Source: Austwickia chelonae NBRC 105200 | GTDB lineage: Bacteria > Actinomycetota > Actinomycetes > Actinomycetales > Dermatophilaceae | Assembly: GCF_000298175.1 (NCBI RefSeq) | Contig: NZ_BAGZ01000017.1 | Span: forward strand, 124,001-188,000 | Reading direction: 5' to 3' | DNA length: 64,000 nucleotides | Part shown: positions 54,258-62,889 of the stretch, in pieces | How the letters are laid out: every line of letters starts with the position of its first letter | How positions within the stretch are numbered: position 1 is the first letter of the stretch | Made by a program: the position numbers and the translations under genes | The notes under the pieces: model-generated | The model's database searches: none | Told to the model about the DNA's origin: nothing | The model's input: only the letters and a program-made list of their open reading frames with translations

Positions 54258-55108
54258 CACGAAGAGCGGTACTGGTGACCAATCCCACGTCCGGCGGCGG
54301 ACGTGGGATGCGGTACCGGGAGCGAGTGAACGACGCGCTGACCGCCAACGGCTGGCGAGTCCGATCGGTGTGCAGCAAGAACGCCGACGACGCCGTCCGG
54401 ATCGGTGCGGAGGCCGACCCCCAGGAATGCGTGGTCAGCCTCGGCGGGGACGGCATGCACGCCCTGGTGGCCCGCGGCGTCGCGCGGAGCGGGGCACTGC
54501 TGGCCGCGCTGCCGGGTGGTCGGGGCAACGACTTCGTCCGGGCCACCGGCCAGCCCCTGGACCCGGTGGCGGCCGCGCTCGCGCTCTCCTCGGCGGGCGA
54601 ACATCGGGTCGACCTGGGGGAGGCCGATGGCACCCCTTTTCTCGGGGTCGTCAGCATCGGTTACTCGGCCTTGGCCTCGCAGGTCGCGGCCGAGTCCCGG
54701 GTGCGTGGACCGGGTGTCTACCATGTGGCCGCGGTCCGGGCTTTCTTCGGCGTGCCTCGGGCGGAGTACGTCCTGTCGGTGGACGGGGTGGAGCGCCGTT
54801 GGTCGGGTTTCGAGCTGGCGGTAGGTCTGTCCGGGTGGTACGGCGGCGGCCTGCAGGTCTGCCCCGAGGCGCGGATCGACGACGGACTGCTCGACGTCAC
54901 CATGGTGGCCGGGGCCCGGCGTCATTTCCTGCCTCTGCTGCGACGGATGTTCTCGGGCAGCCACGTGGAGTTGCCTTCGGTGGAGACCTTCCGGGCTGAG
55001 CAGGTGCGGGTGAACGGGGAGGGCGAGGTCTACGCGGACGGTGACCGCCTGGGTGTCCTGCCCGTCGACATCAACGTGAGGCCCGGGGCCCTGCGGCTGC
55101 TCGTGTGA
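54254..55108 (+). CDS. Diacylglycerol/lipid kinase (DagK_cat family)
   Basis: 284 residues. Catalytic domain: RRAVLVTNPTSGGGRGMRYRERVNDALTANGWRV, VVSLGGDGMHALV (GGDG), LLAALPGGRGNDFVRATG. C-terminal domain ends RVNGEGEVYADGDRLGVLPVDINVRPGALRLL, as in YegS/DgkB. Phosphorylates diacylglycerol or a similar lipid. The GTGA overlap with the AGPS-like gene couples translation and supports a shared lipid pathway. The usual GGDGT has Met (GGDGM). Confidence 0.92.
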   Translation: MTRRAVLVTNPTSGGGRGMRYRERVNDALTANGWRVRSVCSKNADDAVRIGAEADPQECVVSLGGDGMHALVARGVARSGALLAALPGGRGNDFVRATGQPLDPVAAALALSSAGEHRVDLGEADGTPFLGVVSIGYSALASQVAAESRVRGPGVYHVAAVRAFFGVPRAEYVLSVDGVERRWSGFELAVGLSGWYGGGLQVCPEARIDDGLLDVTMVAGARRHFLPLLRRMFSGSHVELPSVETFRAEQVRVNGEGEVYADGDRLGVLPVDINVRPGALRLLV

Positions 55109-55162
55109 GAGCTTGCTGCCGAGGGCCCCGGGCCTACCGGGGTGTGTACGGGACGGGTCGAT

Positions 55163-55840
55163 TCAGTGGTGACGTGCCTCGAGGGAGTCGGCGACGGCCT
55201 CGGTGGTCTCGGCGACGATGGCCTTGGTGCGCCGCTTGTGCATCACGTATTCGAAGACCATCGGCAGCACCGAGACGAAGACGATCAGCAGGACGGCTGC
55301 TTCGAGGTTGTCGTGGACGAAGGAGATGTTGCCGAGGAAGTACCCGAGCAGGGTGATGCCGGTCGCCCACAGGATGGCGCCGACGAAGCTCCAGGTGAAG
55401 AAGCGTTTGCGGTCCATCCGGCCGACGCCGGCGACGACGGTGATGAAGGTCCGTACGATCGGCACGAAACGCCCGATGACCAGGGCTTTGTTGCCGTGTT
55501 TGTCGAAGAATTCGATGGTCTGGTCGAAGTATTTCTTCTTGAGGAAGCGTCCGTCACGTTTGTAGAGGGGCTCGCCGATGGCGCGTCCGATCTCGTAACC
55601 GACGACATTGCCCAGGAAGGCGGCCGCGGACAGGATGACGCAGGCCATCACGATCGACATGTGGACGTCGCCGCGTTTGATGAACAGGCCGACGCTGAAG
55701 AGCAGCGAGTCGCCGGGCAGGATCGGGAAGAGCAGGCCGCATTCGATGAAGACGATGACGACGCTGGCCCAGAAGAACTGGGTCCCGAACTGATTCAACA
55801 GGAACTGGGGGTCCATCCATTCGGGACCGAGAGCAGGCAT
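55163..55840 (-). CDS. DedA-family membrane protein
   Basis: 225 residues. SNARE-associated (PF09335) features: VVIVFIECGLLFPILPGDSLLFSVGLF, GNVVGYEIGRAIGEPLYKRDGRFLKKKYFDQTIEFFDKHGNKALVIGRFVPIVRTFITVVAGVGRMDRKRFFTWSFVGAILWATGITLLGYFLG. The conserved GRFxPxxRT segment is present. DedA proteins act as lipid (undecaprenyl phosphate or phosphatidylethanolamine) transporters or support proton motive force. Convergent with the lipid kinase gene. Confidence 0.95.
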   Translation of the reverse strand: MPALGPEWMDPQFLLNQFGTQFFWASVVIVFIECGLLFPILPGDSLLFSVGLFIKRGDVHMSIVMACVILSAAAFLGNVVGYEIGRAIGEPLYKRDGRFLKKKYFDQTIEFFDKHGNKALVIGRFVPIVRTFITVVAGVGRMDRKRFFTWSFVGAILWATGITLLGYFLGNISFVHDNLEAAVLLIVFVSVLPMVFEYVMHKRRTKAIVAETTEAVADSLEARHH

Positions 55841-55959
55841 CACGTAATCCAGGCTACCGGGGGCTTCCTGAGATTCTGCTGGGGGTCCGCCGTGAGAGAC
55901 GTGGGTGATATGTCCTTTTCGTGCGGGAGGCACCCGGGAGGGATGCCGCTCCGGACACC

Positions 55960-55965
55960 TAGGAT
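55960..55965 (+). promoter_or_regulatory. -10 box for a leaderless SpoU methyltransferase mRNA
   Basis: TAGGAT ends seven bases before the GTG at 55973, so transcription would start at or next to the initiation codon. No Shine-Dalgarno precedes that GTG. Leaderless mRNAs of this layout are common in actinobacteria. Confidence 0.45.
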
Positions 55966-55972
55966 GTGCGCT

Positions 55973-56677
55973 GTGAACAGCGATGACGTGGCGGCCCGGG
56001 GCGATACTCCGACAGTGGCTCCGGCCTCGGGCGGGCGGACCGTCGGCGTCGGCCCGTGGCCAGGGGGTGAGACGGCGTGGCCCCGCGATGAGACAGGGCA
56101 GATCGCACACCCCTACGACCCGCGACTGCTCCTCGAGGGGGACACCCGCAACGTCGAGGACAGATATCGCTACTGGCAGCACGAGGCGATCGTCGCCGAC
56201 CTCGACCGACACCGTCACCCCCTGCACATCGCCGTCGAGAACTGGGAGCACGACTTCAACATCGGTTCGATCATCCGCACCGCCAATGCGTTCAACGTCG
56301 GCGCCTTCCACATCGTCGGCAAACGTCGTTGGAACCGCCGCGGTGCGATGGTCACCGACCGCTACCAGCACGAACACCATCACGCCACCGTCGACGACCT
56401 GCTCGCCTGGGCGGGAGACCACGGACTGGCCGTCCTGGCGATCGACAACGTGCCCGGGAGTCGTCCGATCGAACTCGCCGAATTGCCCCGCCGGTGCGTG
56501 ATGATCTTCGGCCAGGAGGGCCCCGGTCTCTCCGCGGAAGCCCTCGCCGGAGCCCAGGAGATCCTGCACATCACCCAGTTCGGGTCCACCCGGTCGATGA
56601 ATGCCGGAGCCGCGGCCGCGGTGGCCATGCACTCCTGGGTGTGCGCCCATGCGCAGATCCCCGGGGACGGGCGGTGA
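55973..56677 (+). CDS. SpoU/TrmH-family RNA 2'-O-methyltransferase
   Basis: 234 residues from the GTG at 55973; an ATG at 55964 adds three. Core from about residue 60: PLHIAVENWEHDFNIGSIIRTANAFNVGAFHIVGKRRWNRRGAMVTDRYQHEHH; motif 2 VMIFGQEGPGLSAEAL; motif 3 ITQFGSTRSMNAGAAAAVAMHSWV. These form the knotted SAM site of SPOUT enzymes. It methylates a tRNA or rRNA ribose. The N-terminal 60 residues are poorly conserved. Gene divergent from dedA. Confidence 0.93.
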   Translation: MNSDDVAARGDTPTVAPASGGRTVGVGPWPGGETAWPRDETGQIAHPYDPRLLLEGDTRNVEDRYRYWQHEAIVADLDRHRHPLHIAVENWEHDFNIGSIIRTANAFNVGAFHIVGKRRWNRRGAMVTDRYQHEHHHATVDDLLAWAGDHGLAVLAIDNVPGSRPIELAELPRRCVMIFGQEGPGLSAEALAGAQEILHITQFGSTRSMNAGAAAAVAMHSWVCAHAQIPGDGR

Positions 56678-56916
56678 CCGGTCGCCGATGCGCGATCTCC
56701 TGGCCGAAGACGTCCTGAGGGGTGTCGTCGGGATCCGTGAGCCCGGATCCAGATCCGGGCAAACCCTCCGAAAGGCCCCCTCCTGCCTGAAAAAACAACT
56801 CTTCCTGAGGTTTTCCCGCACATGAAGTGCCTTTTGCAACGCATCATGGACACCACTGCCCCCGGCCGCGACGGCTGGGCGGTCTCATGTCGGACCCTCG
56901 AAGAGGAGGAGTCACC

Positions 56917-58584
56917 GTGCTCATCCGGAGTCGTTCCGGGCGGCTGTCCGCATTTTCCGCCATGGCCCTGTCGGCCTGTCTGGTCGCCGGGAGCACGGTG
57001 TCGGCCGCTGCCTCGCCTGCGCCGGGGACGGCGATGACCTCGCAGGCCAAGACCCCGGTGTCCACCGCTGCCCACATCCCTGTCGTCGCACCCGCGCTCC
57101 CGGCCGGAGCGGGTCCGGCCGAATGCGTGCCCCGCAAGGGCACCGCGCAACGTCCGCCCGGCCCGCGCGCGGACGAAGGGCTCCTGGGCTACGCGGAACT
57201 TCCGCCGGTCGCCGACCAGGCCGCGCTGCCGGGCAAGGTCCATCTGCGCGACGGCCGGTCCGGTTTCAATCGTCGTTTCGAGTTCGCCCTCCACCAGGGA
57301 CGACTGGCCACCCGGGCCGTGCAGGGCGACGGTCGTTGGCGGCAGATGCGGGTGCCGCACTGTCTGGACGGGAAGATCGTCAGCTTCTCGGTGAACGACG
57401 ACGAACTGGTCGCTGTCGACCGGGCAGGCTGGTTGTACACCCTCGACAACGTGCTCTCCTCCCCTCGGCTGTGGAACTGGATGCGAGCCTGGGGCGCGCC
57501 CTTCTGGTCGGGGAGCGGGCACCGCACCCCGACTTCCGCAGAGGGCCGTTGGGCCTTGTCGATCCTGGGTAAACACGAGGACGTCTCCTTCACCGACCGG
57601 ATCGGGAATCCCCACGCGGTGGCCTTCGCGAAGGTCACCCAGGTCCTGGTGCTCTCCCCGGACGGCTCCCGGATCACCTATCTCGACCCCTGGCTGCCCA
57701 ATGACTACTCCTACGAGGTGGGCTCGCCGATGGGCGGGCGTTTCCGCTCCGAATCCCTCTCCGCCTCGGGATCGACCGTCTTCGTGACGAACCGTTACGG
57801 CGACATGTACACCCGGTTGTACGACTTCGACATCTCCGGCGCGGACCGGGTCTTCTTCCGCTACTCCTGGCAGGATCAGCGGGGCAAGCCTTCGATCGTG
57901 AACCAGCTGGTGGAGAAGCTGAACCTGAAGTACGCCGCGATCCAGCTGCCGGCGCCCGACTGGGTGCGTCAGCCGAAAGTGCCCGGGGAGATCACCTCCC
58001 GGATCTCGATCCACTCCACTGCGGCGGGCTCGCACCACCGCGAGCTGCGGGTGGAGGGGCGCTCGGGCGGACGTACCGGTTACTGGCACAAGGCGTTGAC
58101 CGCGCCGTCCTGGCAGTTCACCCCCACCGGAGAGGCATTGCGGGGGAAGATGTTGGAGAACACTCCGCAGGACCGTTCCCGGGACACGCTGAGTCCGCCG
58201 CAGCCGTACTCCTATGCCGGGACTGCTCGGAAGGCCTTCTCCGGGGACGAGTTCAACTTCGTCTTGAAGAATTTCGACTTCGCGCAGACCTCGCGACCCG
58301 TGGAGGTCACTTATCAGGGGCACCGTATCCCGGTGATCCTGCACAGCTACGACGGGATGCGCCTGTTCCCGCGGGGTGCCGGGATCGACGGGAAGACCCG
58401 CAAGCTGGGTGCTGCCCTGGAGCTGCCGGCGCAGTTGTACGCCGACCCGGAGTCCGCCGGGCCCGGGGTGGCCTCCTTCGTCCGGGAGATGCTCAAGGGC
58501 AAACGCATCCGTGAGGTGACCGTGAAGGTCAACGAGAACGAGCTGAGGATCCCCCAGCTGGGGTTGCGCATGGGGCGCTGCTGA
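56917..58584 (+). CDS. Secreted protein of unknown function
   Basis: 555 residues. GTG start with GAGGAGGAG five bases upstream. Signal peptide LSAFSAMALSACLVAGSTVSAAASPAPG, probable cleavage after AAA or ASA. The mature protein has repeated beta-rich segments (NDDELVAVDRAGWLYTLDN; TNRYGDMYTRLYDFDISGADRVFFRYSW) suggestive of a beta-propeller, then PFWSGSGHRTPTSAEGRWALSILG and a C-terminal alpha/beta part. Cysteines are few. I recognise no enzyme motif. It could be a lectin-like or surface protein. Confidence 0.75.
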   Translation: MLIRSRSGRLSAFSAMALSACLVAGSTVSAAASPAPGTAMTSQAKTPVSTAAHIPVVAPALPAGAGPAECVPRKGTAQRPPGPRADEGLLGYAELPPVADQAALPGKVHLRDGRSGFNRRFEFALHQGRLATRAVQGDGRWRQMRVPHCLDGKIVSFSVNDDELVAVDRAGWLYTLDNVLSSPRLWNWMRAWGAPFWSGSGHRTPTSAEGRWALSILGKHEDVSFTDRIGNPHAVAFAKVTQVLVLSPDGSRITYLDPWLPNDYSYEVGSPMGGRFRSESLSASGSTVFVTNRYGDMYTRLYDFDISGADRVFFRYSWQDQRGKPSIVNQLVEKLNLKYAAIQLPAPDWVRQPKVPGEITSRISIHSTAAGSHHRELRVEGRSGGRTGYWHKALTAPSWQFTPTGEALRGKMLENTPQDRSRDTLSPPQPYSYAGTARKAFSGDEFNFVLKNFDFAQTSRPVEVTYQGHRIPVILHSYDGMRLFPRGAGIDGKTRKLGAALELPAQLYADPESAGPGVASFVREMLKGKRIREVTVKVNENELRIPQLGLRMGRC

Positions 58585-58607
58585 CGGACGGTCGGGATCG
58601 AAGGGAC

Positions 58608-58654
58608 GGCCGCCGGCCGGTGACCTCTCCGAGGCGGGTCACCGGCCGACGGCC
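58608..58654. terminator. Bidirectional terminator between the secreted-protein and adh genes
   Basis: 18-base arms 58608-58625 and 58637-58654 are complementary at 17 positions, 11-base loop. It sits between convergent genes, 24 bases after the first stop. Confidence 0.82.
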
Positions 58655-58688
58655 GTGTCGGGCCGTTCGGGGGTCGCGTCGGAGCCGA

Positions 58689-59708
58689 TCAGTATTCGAC
58701 GACGACGCGCCCGTCGATGGCGCCTTCCTTCATCTCGGTGAAGATGTCGTTGATCTCCGCGAGGGAGCGCTTGTGCACGCGGGGACGGACGGCGCCGCGT
58801 GCGTAGAAGTCGATCGCCTCGACCATGTCCTGCCGGGTGCCGACGATGGAGCCGCGCACGGTCAGGCCGCGCAGCACGATGTCGAAGATCGACGCGGGGA
58901 AGTCGCCCGGGGGGAGGCCGTTGAAGACGATGGTGCCGCCACGGCGGGTCATGCCGATGGCCTGGCCGAAGGCTGCGGGGTGCACCGCGGTGACCAGCAC
59001 GCCGTGGACGCCGCCGGTGTGCTTCTGCACGGCGGCGATCGGGTCCTCGGTGGCGGCGTTGACGGTGAACTCGGCGCCGAAGTCGCGGGCGAGCTGCAGT
59101 TTGTCCTCGGCGATGTCGACGGCGACGACGCGCAGGCCCATCGCGGTGGCGTACTGCACGGCGATGTGACCGAGTCCGCCGATGCCGGAGATGGCGACCC
59201 ACTGTCCGGGCTGGGTGTCGGTCACTTTCAGGCCCTTGTAGACGGTGACCCCGGCGCACAGGATCGGTGCGACCTCGATCGGGTCGACGCCTTCGGGGAG
59301 GCGGGCGGCGAATCGGGCGTCGACCAGCATGTACTCACCGAAGGAGCCGTCGACGGAGTAGCCGCCGTTCTCCTGGCTCTCGCAGAGGGTCTCCCATCCG
59401 GTGCGGCAGTACTCGCAGGTGCCGCAGGCGGACCAGAGCCAGGCGTTGCCGACGAGATCGCCCTCGGCGAGTTCCTCGACGTCCGGTCCTACGGAGATCA
59501 CGCGGCCGACGCCCTCGTGACCGGGGATGAACGGGGGAGTGGGTTTGACCGGCCAGTCGCCCATGGCCGCGTGCAGGTCGGTGTGACAGACGCCGGTGGA
59601 GATGTTCTTGACGAGGACCTGTCCCGGGCCGGGCTGCGGCAGGGCGCAGTCCTTGACCTCGAGCGGTGCTCCGAACTCGGTCACCACAGCTGCCTGCATG
59701 TTCGACAT
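58689..59708 (-). CDS. adhP: Zinc-dependent alcohol dehydrogenase (AdhP type)
   Basis: 339 residues from the ATG at 59708 (AAAGGAAA upstream). Catalytic zinc ligands in GVCHTDLHAA and PGHEGVGRV; structural zinc CGTCEYCRTGWETLC (four Cys); ILCAGVTVYKGLK; NAD fold ISGIGGLGHIAVQYA. Sequence and length match propanol-preferring AdhP. Oxidises ethanol and other primary alcohols or reduces aldehydes. The 305-base gap to fba contains an imperfect palindrome that could regulate either gene. Confidence 0.95.
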   Translation of the reverse strand: MSNMQAAVVTEFGAPLEVKDCALPQPGPGQVLVKNISTGVCHTDLHAAMGDWPVKPTPPFIPGHEGVGRVISVGPDVEELAEGDLVGNAWLWSACGTCEYCRTGWETLCESQENGGYSVDGSFGEYMLVDARFAARLPEGVDPIEVAPILCAGVTVYKGLKVTDTQPGQWVAISGIGGLGHIAVQYATAMGLRVVAVDIAEDKLQLARDFGAEFTVNAATEDPIAAVQKHTGGVHGVLVTAVHPAAFGQAIGMTRRGGTIVFNGLPPGDFPASIFDIVLRGLTVRGSIVGTRQDMVEAIDFYARGAVRPRVHKRSLAEINDIFTEMKEGAIDGRVVVEY

Positions 59709-59812
59709 GATCTGGATTTCCTTTCCCGGGCTGAGGGGCGTGGACGGCCGGGGTGCCGCCACCGCCACGTGGATTCACACCGAATGCTCCAGTGAAAATC
59801 TGTAATCCTACT

Positions 59813-59831
59813 GTGTCAGGCGTTCTGGCAC
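59813..59831. promoter_or_regulatory. Imperfect palindrome in the adhP/fba divergent region
   Basis: GTGTCAG-GCGTT-CTGGCAC, 7-bp arms with one mismatch, 105 bases upstream of adhP and 183 before fba, within an AT-richer patch. It is a plausible operator for a redox- or sugar-responsive regulator. Apart from it and presumed promoters I see nothing in this 305-base gap. Confidence 0.35.
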
Positions 59832-60013
59832 TAAGTAATTCGGGGTCCGCTCTATCGACCTTCATAGGCGGTGACATGGGCTGATGTGTCCTCGGTGAGA
59901 AGGGGGACACGTCCCGGGGCGGTGATCCGGCTTCCGAAGCGGACTAGGCTTGGCCCCAGTACCGGTCGTGCATCCGGGCCCGACCGCATCCCCGCGACGA
60001 GAAGGAGCCTTTC

Positions 60014-61036
60014 GTGCCTATCGCAACCCCTGAGGTCTACGCAGACATGCTCGACCGGGCGAAGGCGGGATCCTTCGCCTACCCGGCCATCAACGTGTCC
60101 TCCTCCCAGACGCTGAACGCCGCCATCCGCGGCTTCGCCGAGGCCGGTTCGGACGGCATCATCCAGGTCTCCACCGGTGGTGGCGAGTACCTCTCCGGCC
60201 CGACCATCAAGAACATGGTCACCGGGTCGCTGGCTCTGGCCGCCTATGCGCACGAGGTCGCGAAGAACTACGACGTCAACATCGCGCTGCACACCGACCA
60301 CTGCCCCAAGGACAAACTGGACGGCTTCGTCCGCCCGCTGCTGGCCGCCTCCGCCGAGCAGGTCAAGAAGACCGGCCTGCCGATCTTCCAGTCGCACATG
60401 TGGGACGGCTCGGCCGTGCCGCTCGACGAGAACCTGGAGATCGCCCGCGAGCTCCTGGCCCTGGCCAAGGCCGCCAACATCATCCTCGAGGTCGAGATCG
60501 GTGTCGTCGGTGGCGAGGAGGACGGTGTCGCCAACGAGATCAACGACCAGCTGTACACCACCCCCGAGGACGCACTGAAGACCGTCGAGGCGCTGGGCCT
60601 GGGCGAGAACGGCCGGTACATGGCCGCCCTCACCTTCGGCAACGTCCACGGCGTGTACAAGCCCGGCAATGTGAAGCTCCGCCCCGAGATCCTCAAGCAG
60701 TGCCAGGACGCCGTGAAGGAGAAGCACAACACGGGCGACAAGCCGCTCGACCTGGTCTTCCACGGTGGATCCGGTTCCCTCCCGCAGGAGATCTCCGACG
60801 CCGTCGACTTCGGTGTCGTCAAGATGAACGTCGACACCGACACCCAGTACGCCTTCACCCGCCCCGTCGTGGAGCACATGATGAAGAACTACGACGGTGT
60901 CCTGAAGATCGACGGTGAGGTCGGCAACAAGAAGCAGTACGACCCCCGCTCCTGGGGCAAGGCTGCCGAGGAAGGCATGGCCAAGCGCATCGTCGAGGCG
61001 TGCGAGAACCTCCGCTCCGCCGGCACCCACAAGTGA
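60014..61036 (+). CDS. fbaA: Class II fructose-bisphosphate aldolase
   Basis: 340 residues. YADMLDRAKAGSFAYPAINVSSSQTLNAAIRGFAEAGSDGIIQVSTGGGEYLSG; zinc ligands in IALHTDHCPKDKLDG, ILEVEIGVVGGEEDGV, TFGNVHGVYKPGNVKLRPEIL and LVFHGGSGS; KMNVDTDTQYAF. This is the class IIA type used by actinobacteria in glycolysis. GTG start with AGAAGGAGCC upstream. The last base of its stop codon is the A of the next gene's ATG, so the pair is translationally coupled. Confidence 0.98.
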   Translation: MPIATPEVYADMLDRAKAGSFAYPAINVSSSQTLNAAIRGFAEAGSDGIIQVSTGGGEYLSGPTIKNMVTGSLALAAYAHEVAKNYDVNIALHTDHCPKDKLDGFVRPLLAASAEQVKKTGLPIFQSHMWDGSAVPLDENLEIARELLALAKAANIILEVEIGVVGGEEDGVANEINDQLYTTPEDALKTVEALGLGENGRYMAALTFGNVHGVYKPGNVKLRPEILKQCQDAVKEKHNTGDKPLDLVFHGGSGSLPQEISDAVDFGVVKMNVDTDTQYAFTRPVVEHMMKNYDGVLKIDGEVGNKKQYDPRSWGKAAEEGMAKRIVEACENLRSAGTHK

Positions 61037-61458
61037 TGAGCGGCGGGGACCAGCACCGGCGCAATCTGCTCGAGCCCCCGCCTGCACTTCTTCCCGAGGA
61101 TCCGGCGGCGAGCATGCTCGCCGCCGGATCCTCGGCCGTCGAGGTGGCGGCGGCCTATCCGGCGAGCTCGCTCGCCTGGGCCGAGCTGGCCGAGGACGCC
61201 TTGGCCGGCGGTCGGGTGATCGAGGGTTACGCCTATGCCCGGGTCGGTTACCACCGCGGGCTCGACGCCTTGCGTCGGGCGGGGTGGAAGGGTGCGGGGC
61301 CGGTGCCCTGGTCCCATGTACCGAACCGGGGTTTCCTGCGGGCACTGGGCGCGCTGTCCCGAGCCGCGCAGCGCATCGACGAGACCGACGAGGCCGAACG
61401 CTGCCTGGACTTCCTGCGCGACAGCTCAGCCGAGGCGGTCGACGCCCTCGACATGTGA
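61036..61458 (+). CDS. DUF3151 family protein
   Basis: 140 residues: RRNLLEPPPALLPEDPAASMLAAGSSAVEVAAAYPASSLAWAELAEDALAGGRVIEGYAYARVGYHRGLDALRRAGWKGAGPVPWSHVPNRGFLRALGALSRAAQRIDETDEAERCLDFLRDSSAEAV. This is the actinobacterial DUF3151 family, regularly next to the class II aldolase gene, as here. TPR-like helices, cytoplasmic. Function unknown; linkage to fba suggests a role in central carbon metabolism. Confidence 0.92.
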   Translation: MSGGDQHRRNLLEPPPALLPEDPAASMLAAGSSAVEVAAAYPASSLAWAELAEDALAGGRVIEGYAYARVGYHRGLDALRRAGWKGAGPVPWSHVPNRGFLRALGALSRAAQRIDETDEAERCLDFLRDSSAEAVDALDM

Positions 61459-61700
61459 CGGGGGCGCGGGTGACCGGGGCACCTCTGACAGGAACGCCGC
61501 GGCCAGCCCGAATTCGTCCAGGGCGTCGGTCAATCCGTGGCGCCACCAGGCGTAGTCGTGCCCGCCGCGGTACTCGCGGTAGCTGACGTCATGACCGACG
61601 GTTCGCGCCGCATCACGGAAGGCGCGCGCCGTCGACCATGTCGTCCTCCTCGCGGCCGATCTCGAGCTGAATCGGGCCCTCGACGGACTCACGACGCTCG
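61426..61700 (-). pseudogene. Esterase (enterochelin esterase-like) C-terminal relic
   Basis: The minus strand encodes AFRDAARTVGHDVSYREYRGGHDYAWWRHGLTDALDEFGLAAAFLSEV, the C-terminal block of Fes/IroE-type esterases (YxExxGGHDxxxWR with the catalytic His). The preceding block IQLEIGREEDDMVDGAR is in another frame, so there is a frameshift near 61620. The nucleophile part is not found. It overlaps the 3' end of the DUF3151 gene by 33 bases. Confidence 0.6.
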
Positions 61701-62582
61701 TCTACGGCATCCCAAGCGTCAGACCGGATTCGAATGTCGCTGAGAAGAAGCTCCCGCCGGAGGCGAAGACCGACCAGTGGGCGTCCTTCGCGCTGCTTTA
61801 CCGCCTGACCTTGCGTGTGGAGGCCGGCCTCCGGATCCCGACGCTGCTGTTCTGCGTGGGCCCAAGGCGCCGGGCCTGCGCCTTTCCCGCCGACGCGCTG
61901 CACAAGGCTCCCGTCGGCTGACACCAGCGGGTGGCTGTAGCTTCCCCGTGGAAGCACCGGCCCTCCGATCGGCATCCCACTGTCATCCGATCGGTTGACA
62001 GTGGGAAAGGGCCGACGGGTCGTCGCGCACGACGGGGCGGGCCAGCGAACGTGGAGGCATGTCCAGCGAAGCCCCCACCTCCGCCATCGGGATCCGCCAC
62101 GTCTACGTCCGCTACGGCGATGTCACGGCCGCGGGGTGGCCTCGATCTCGACGTCCCCGCATCCCTGCGTTTCCTCGGCGAATCCCTGGGCCCCGACGTG
62201 ATGGATGTCCGCGTGACGACGACCACGTTCGAGGGCATCTGCCTCGGACTCCTCGAGGAGAAGGGCTGACGTCATGAGCGTCCCCAACACCGCGCCTTCC
62301 AACCCTGTCGACACGGCCCCGAAGCGCCGCAGCGCGGCTCGACGTCAGCCGCCAGGAGCCTTGCGCAGCGCGCTTGCTCAGCTCCGCGGGGACTGGCTTC
62401 AGCCGATCCGCAATCCCGACGCCCAGCGGACGGCACAGGGGCCTGGATCCATGACGTGGGTGCTCCAGGGGCCGTCCACGATAGCGAGCGTTCAGCGGAC
62501 TCCCGCGCAATCGCACCTCATCAGGCCCCGGCAGCTCTCAGCAGACCCAAAGTTCAACATGCGCACAGCAAAGGAGATCACC
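61701..62582. other. Decayed intergenic stretch
   Basis: About 880 bases with no intact gene that I can support. Several short overlapping frames occur. The phrases GGLDLDVPASLRFLGESLGPDVMDVRVTTTTFEGICLGLLEEKG, ending in TGA at 62267-62269, and MSVPNTAPSNPVDTAPKRRSAARR, from an ATG at 62274, look like abutting ends of two former genes, perhaps an ABC ATPase tail and a permease head. This is an impression, not a firm assignment. The latter frame runs into the small membrane protein gene below. Confidence 0.45.
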
Positions 62583-62777
62583 ATGACGACTAACTCGCAG
62601 AACCTACCCGTGGGCCCTCTGTTCCTCTCCCTGGCACTCAGCCTCGCAGGGGCTGCCGCCGTATGGCTGATCACCTCTTCGGTGACATACGCGATGACGT
62701 CCGGCGCTGCTGGTTTCGTTCTCGGCGGAGGCATCTACCTGGCCTTGGCCATGAGCGGCCGCGAGGAGCGGCAGTAA
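62583..62777 (+). CDS. Small two-segment membrane protein
   Basis: 64 residues. ATG preceded by AAAGGAGATCACC, a very good ribosome binding site. Two hydrophobic segments, LPVGPLFLSLALSLAGAAAVWLITSSVTYA and GAAGFVLGGGIYLALAMS, then a charged GREERQ tail. The reading frame is open far upstream, but the strong site fixes the start. No family is recognised. It lies opposite the two-component genes and might be their target. Confidence 0.65.
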   Translation: MTTNSQNLPVGPLFLSLALSLAGAAAVWLITSSVTYAMTSGAAGFVLGGGIYLALAMSGREERQ

Positions 62778-62889
62778 GCTCCGAGCCGATCGCTCCCCGT
62801 ACCGGCCGAGGCGACCCCCCCGAGTGGGAGGACTTCCTCGAACTGCTCGACGCCGCCCGCGCACGATTGGTAAGCGTGCCGATGCTCGA

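Noticed and set aside
56741-56760. 20-bp palindrome GCCCGGATC-CA-GATCCGGGC upstream of the secreted-protein gene
   Set aside because: Considered as an operator, but it follows the SpoU methyltransferase gene by 63 bases and can fold with a TCCAGA loop, so a terminator is at least as likely; not enough to list as a regulatory site.
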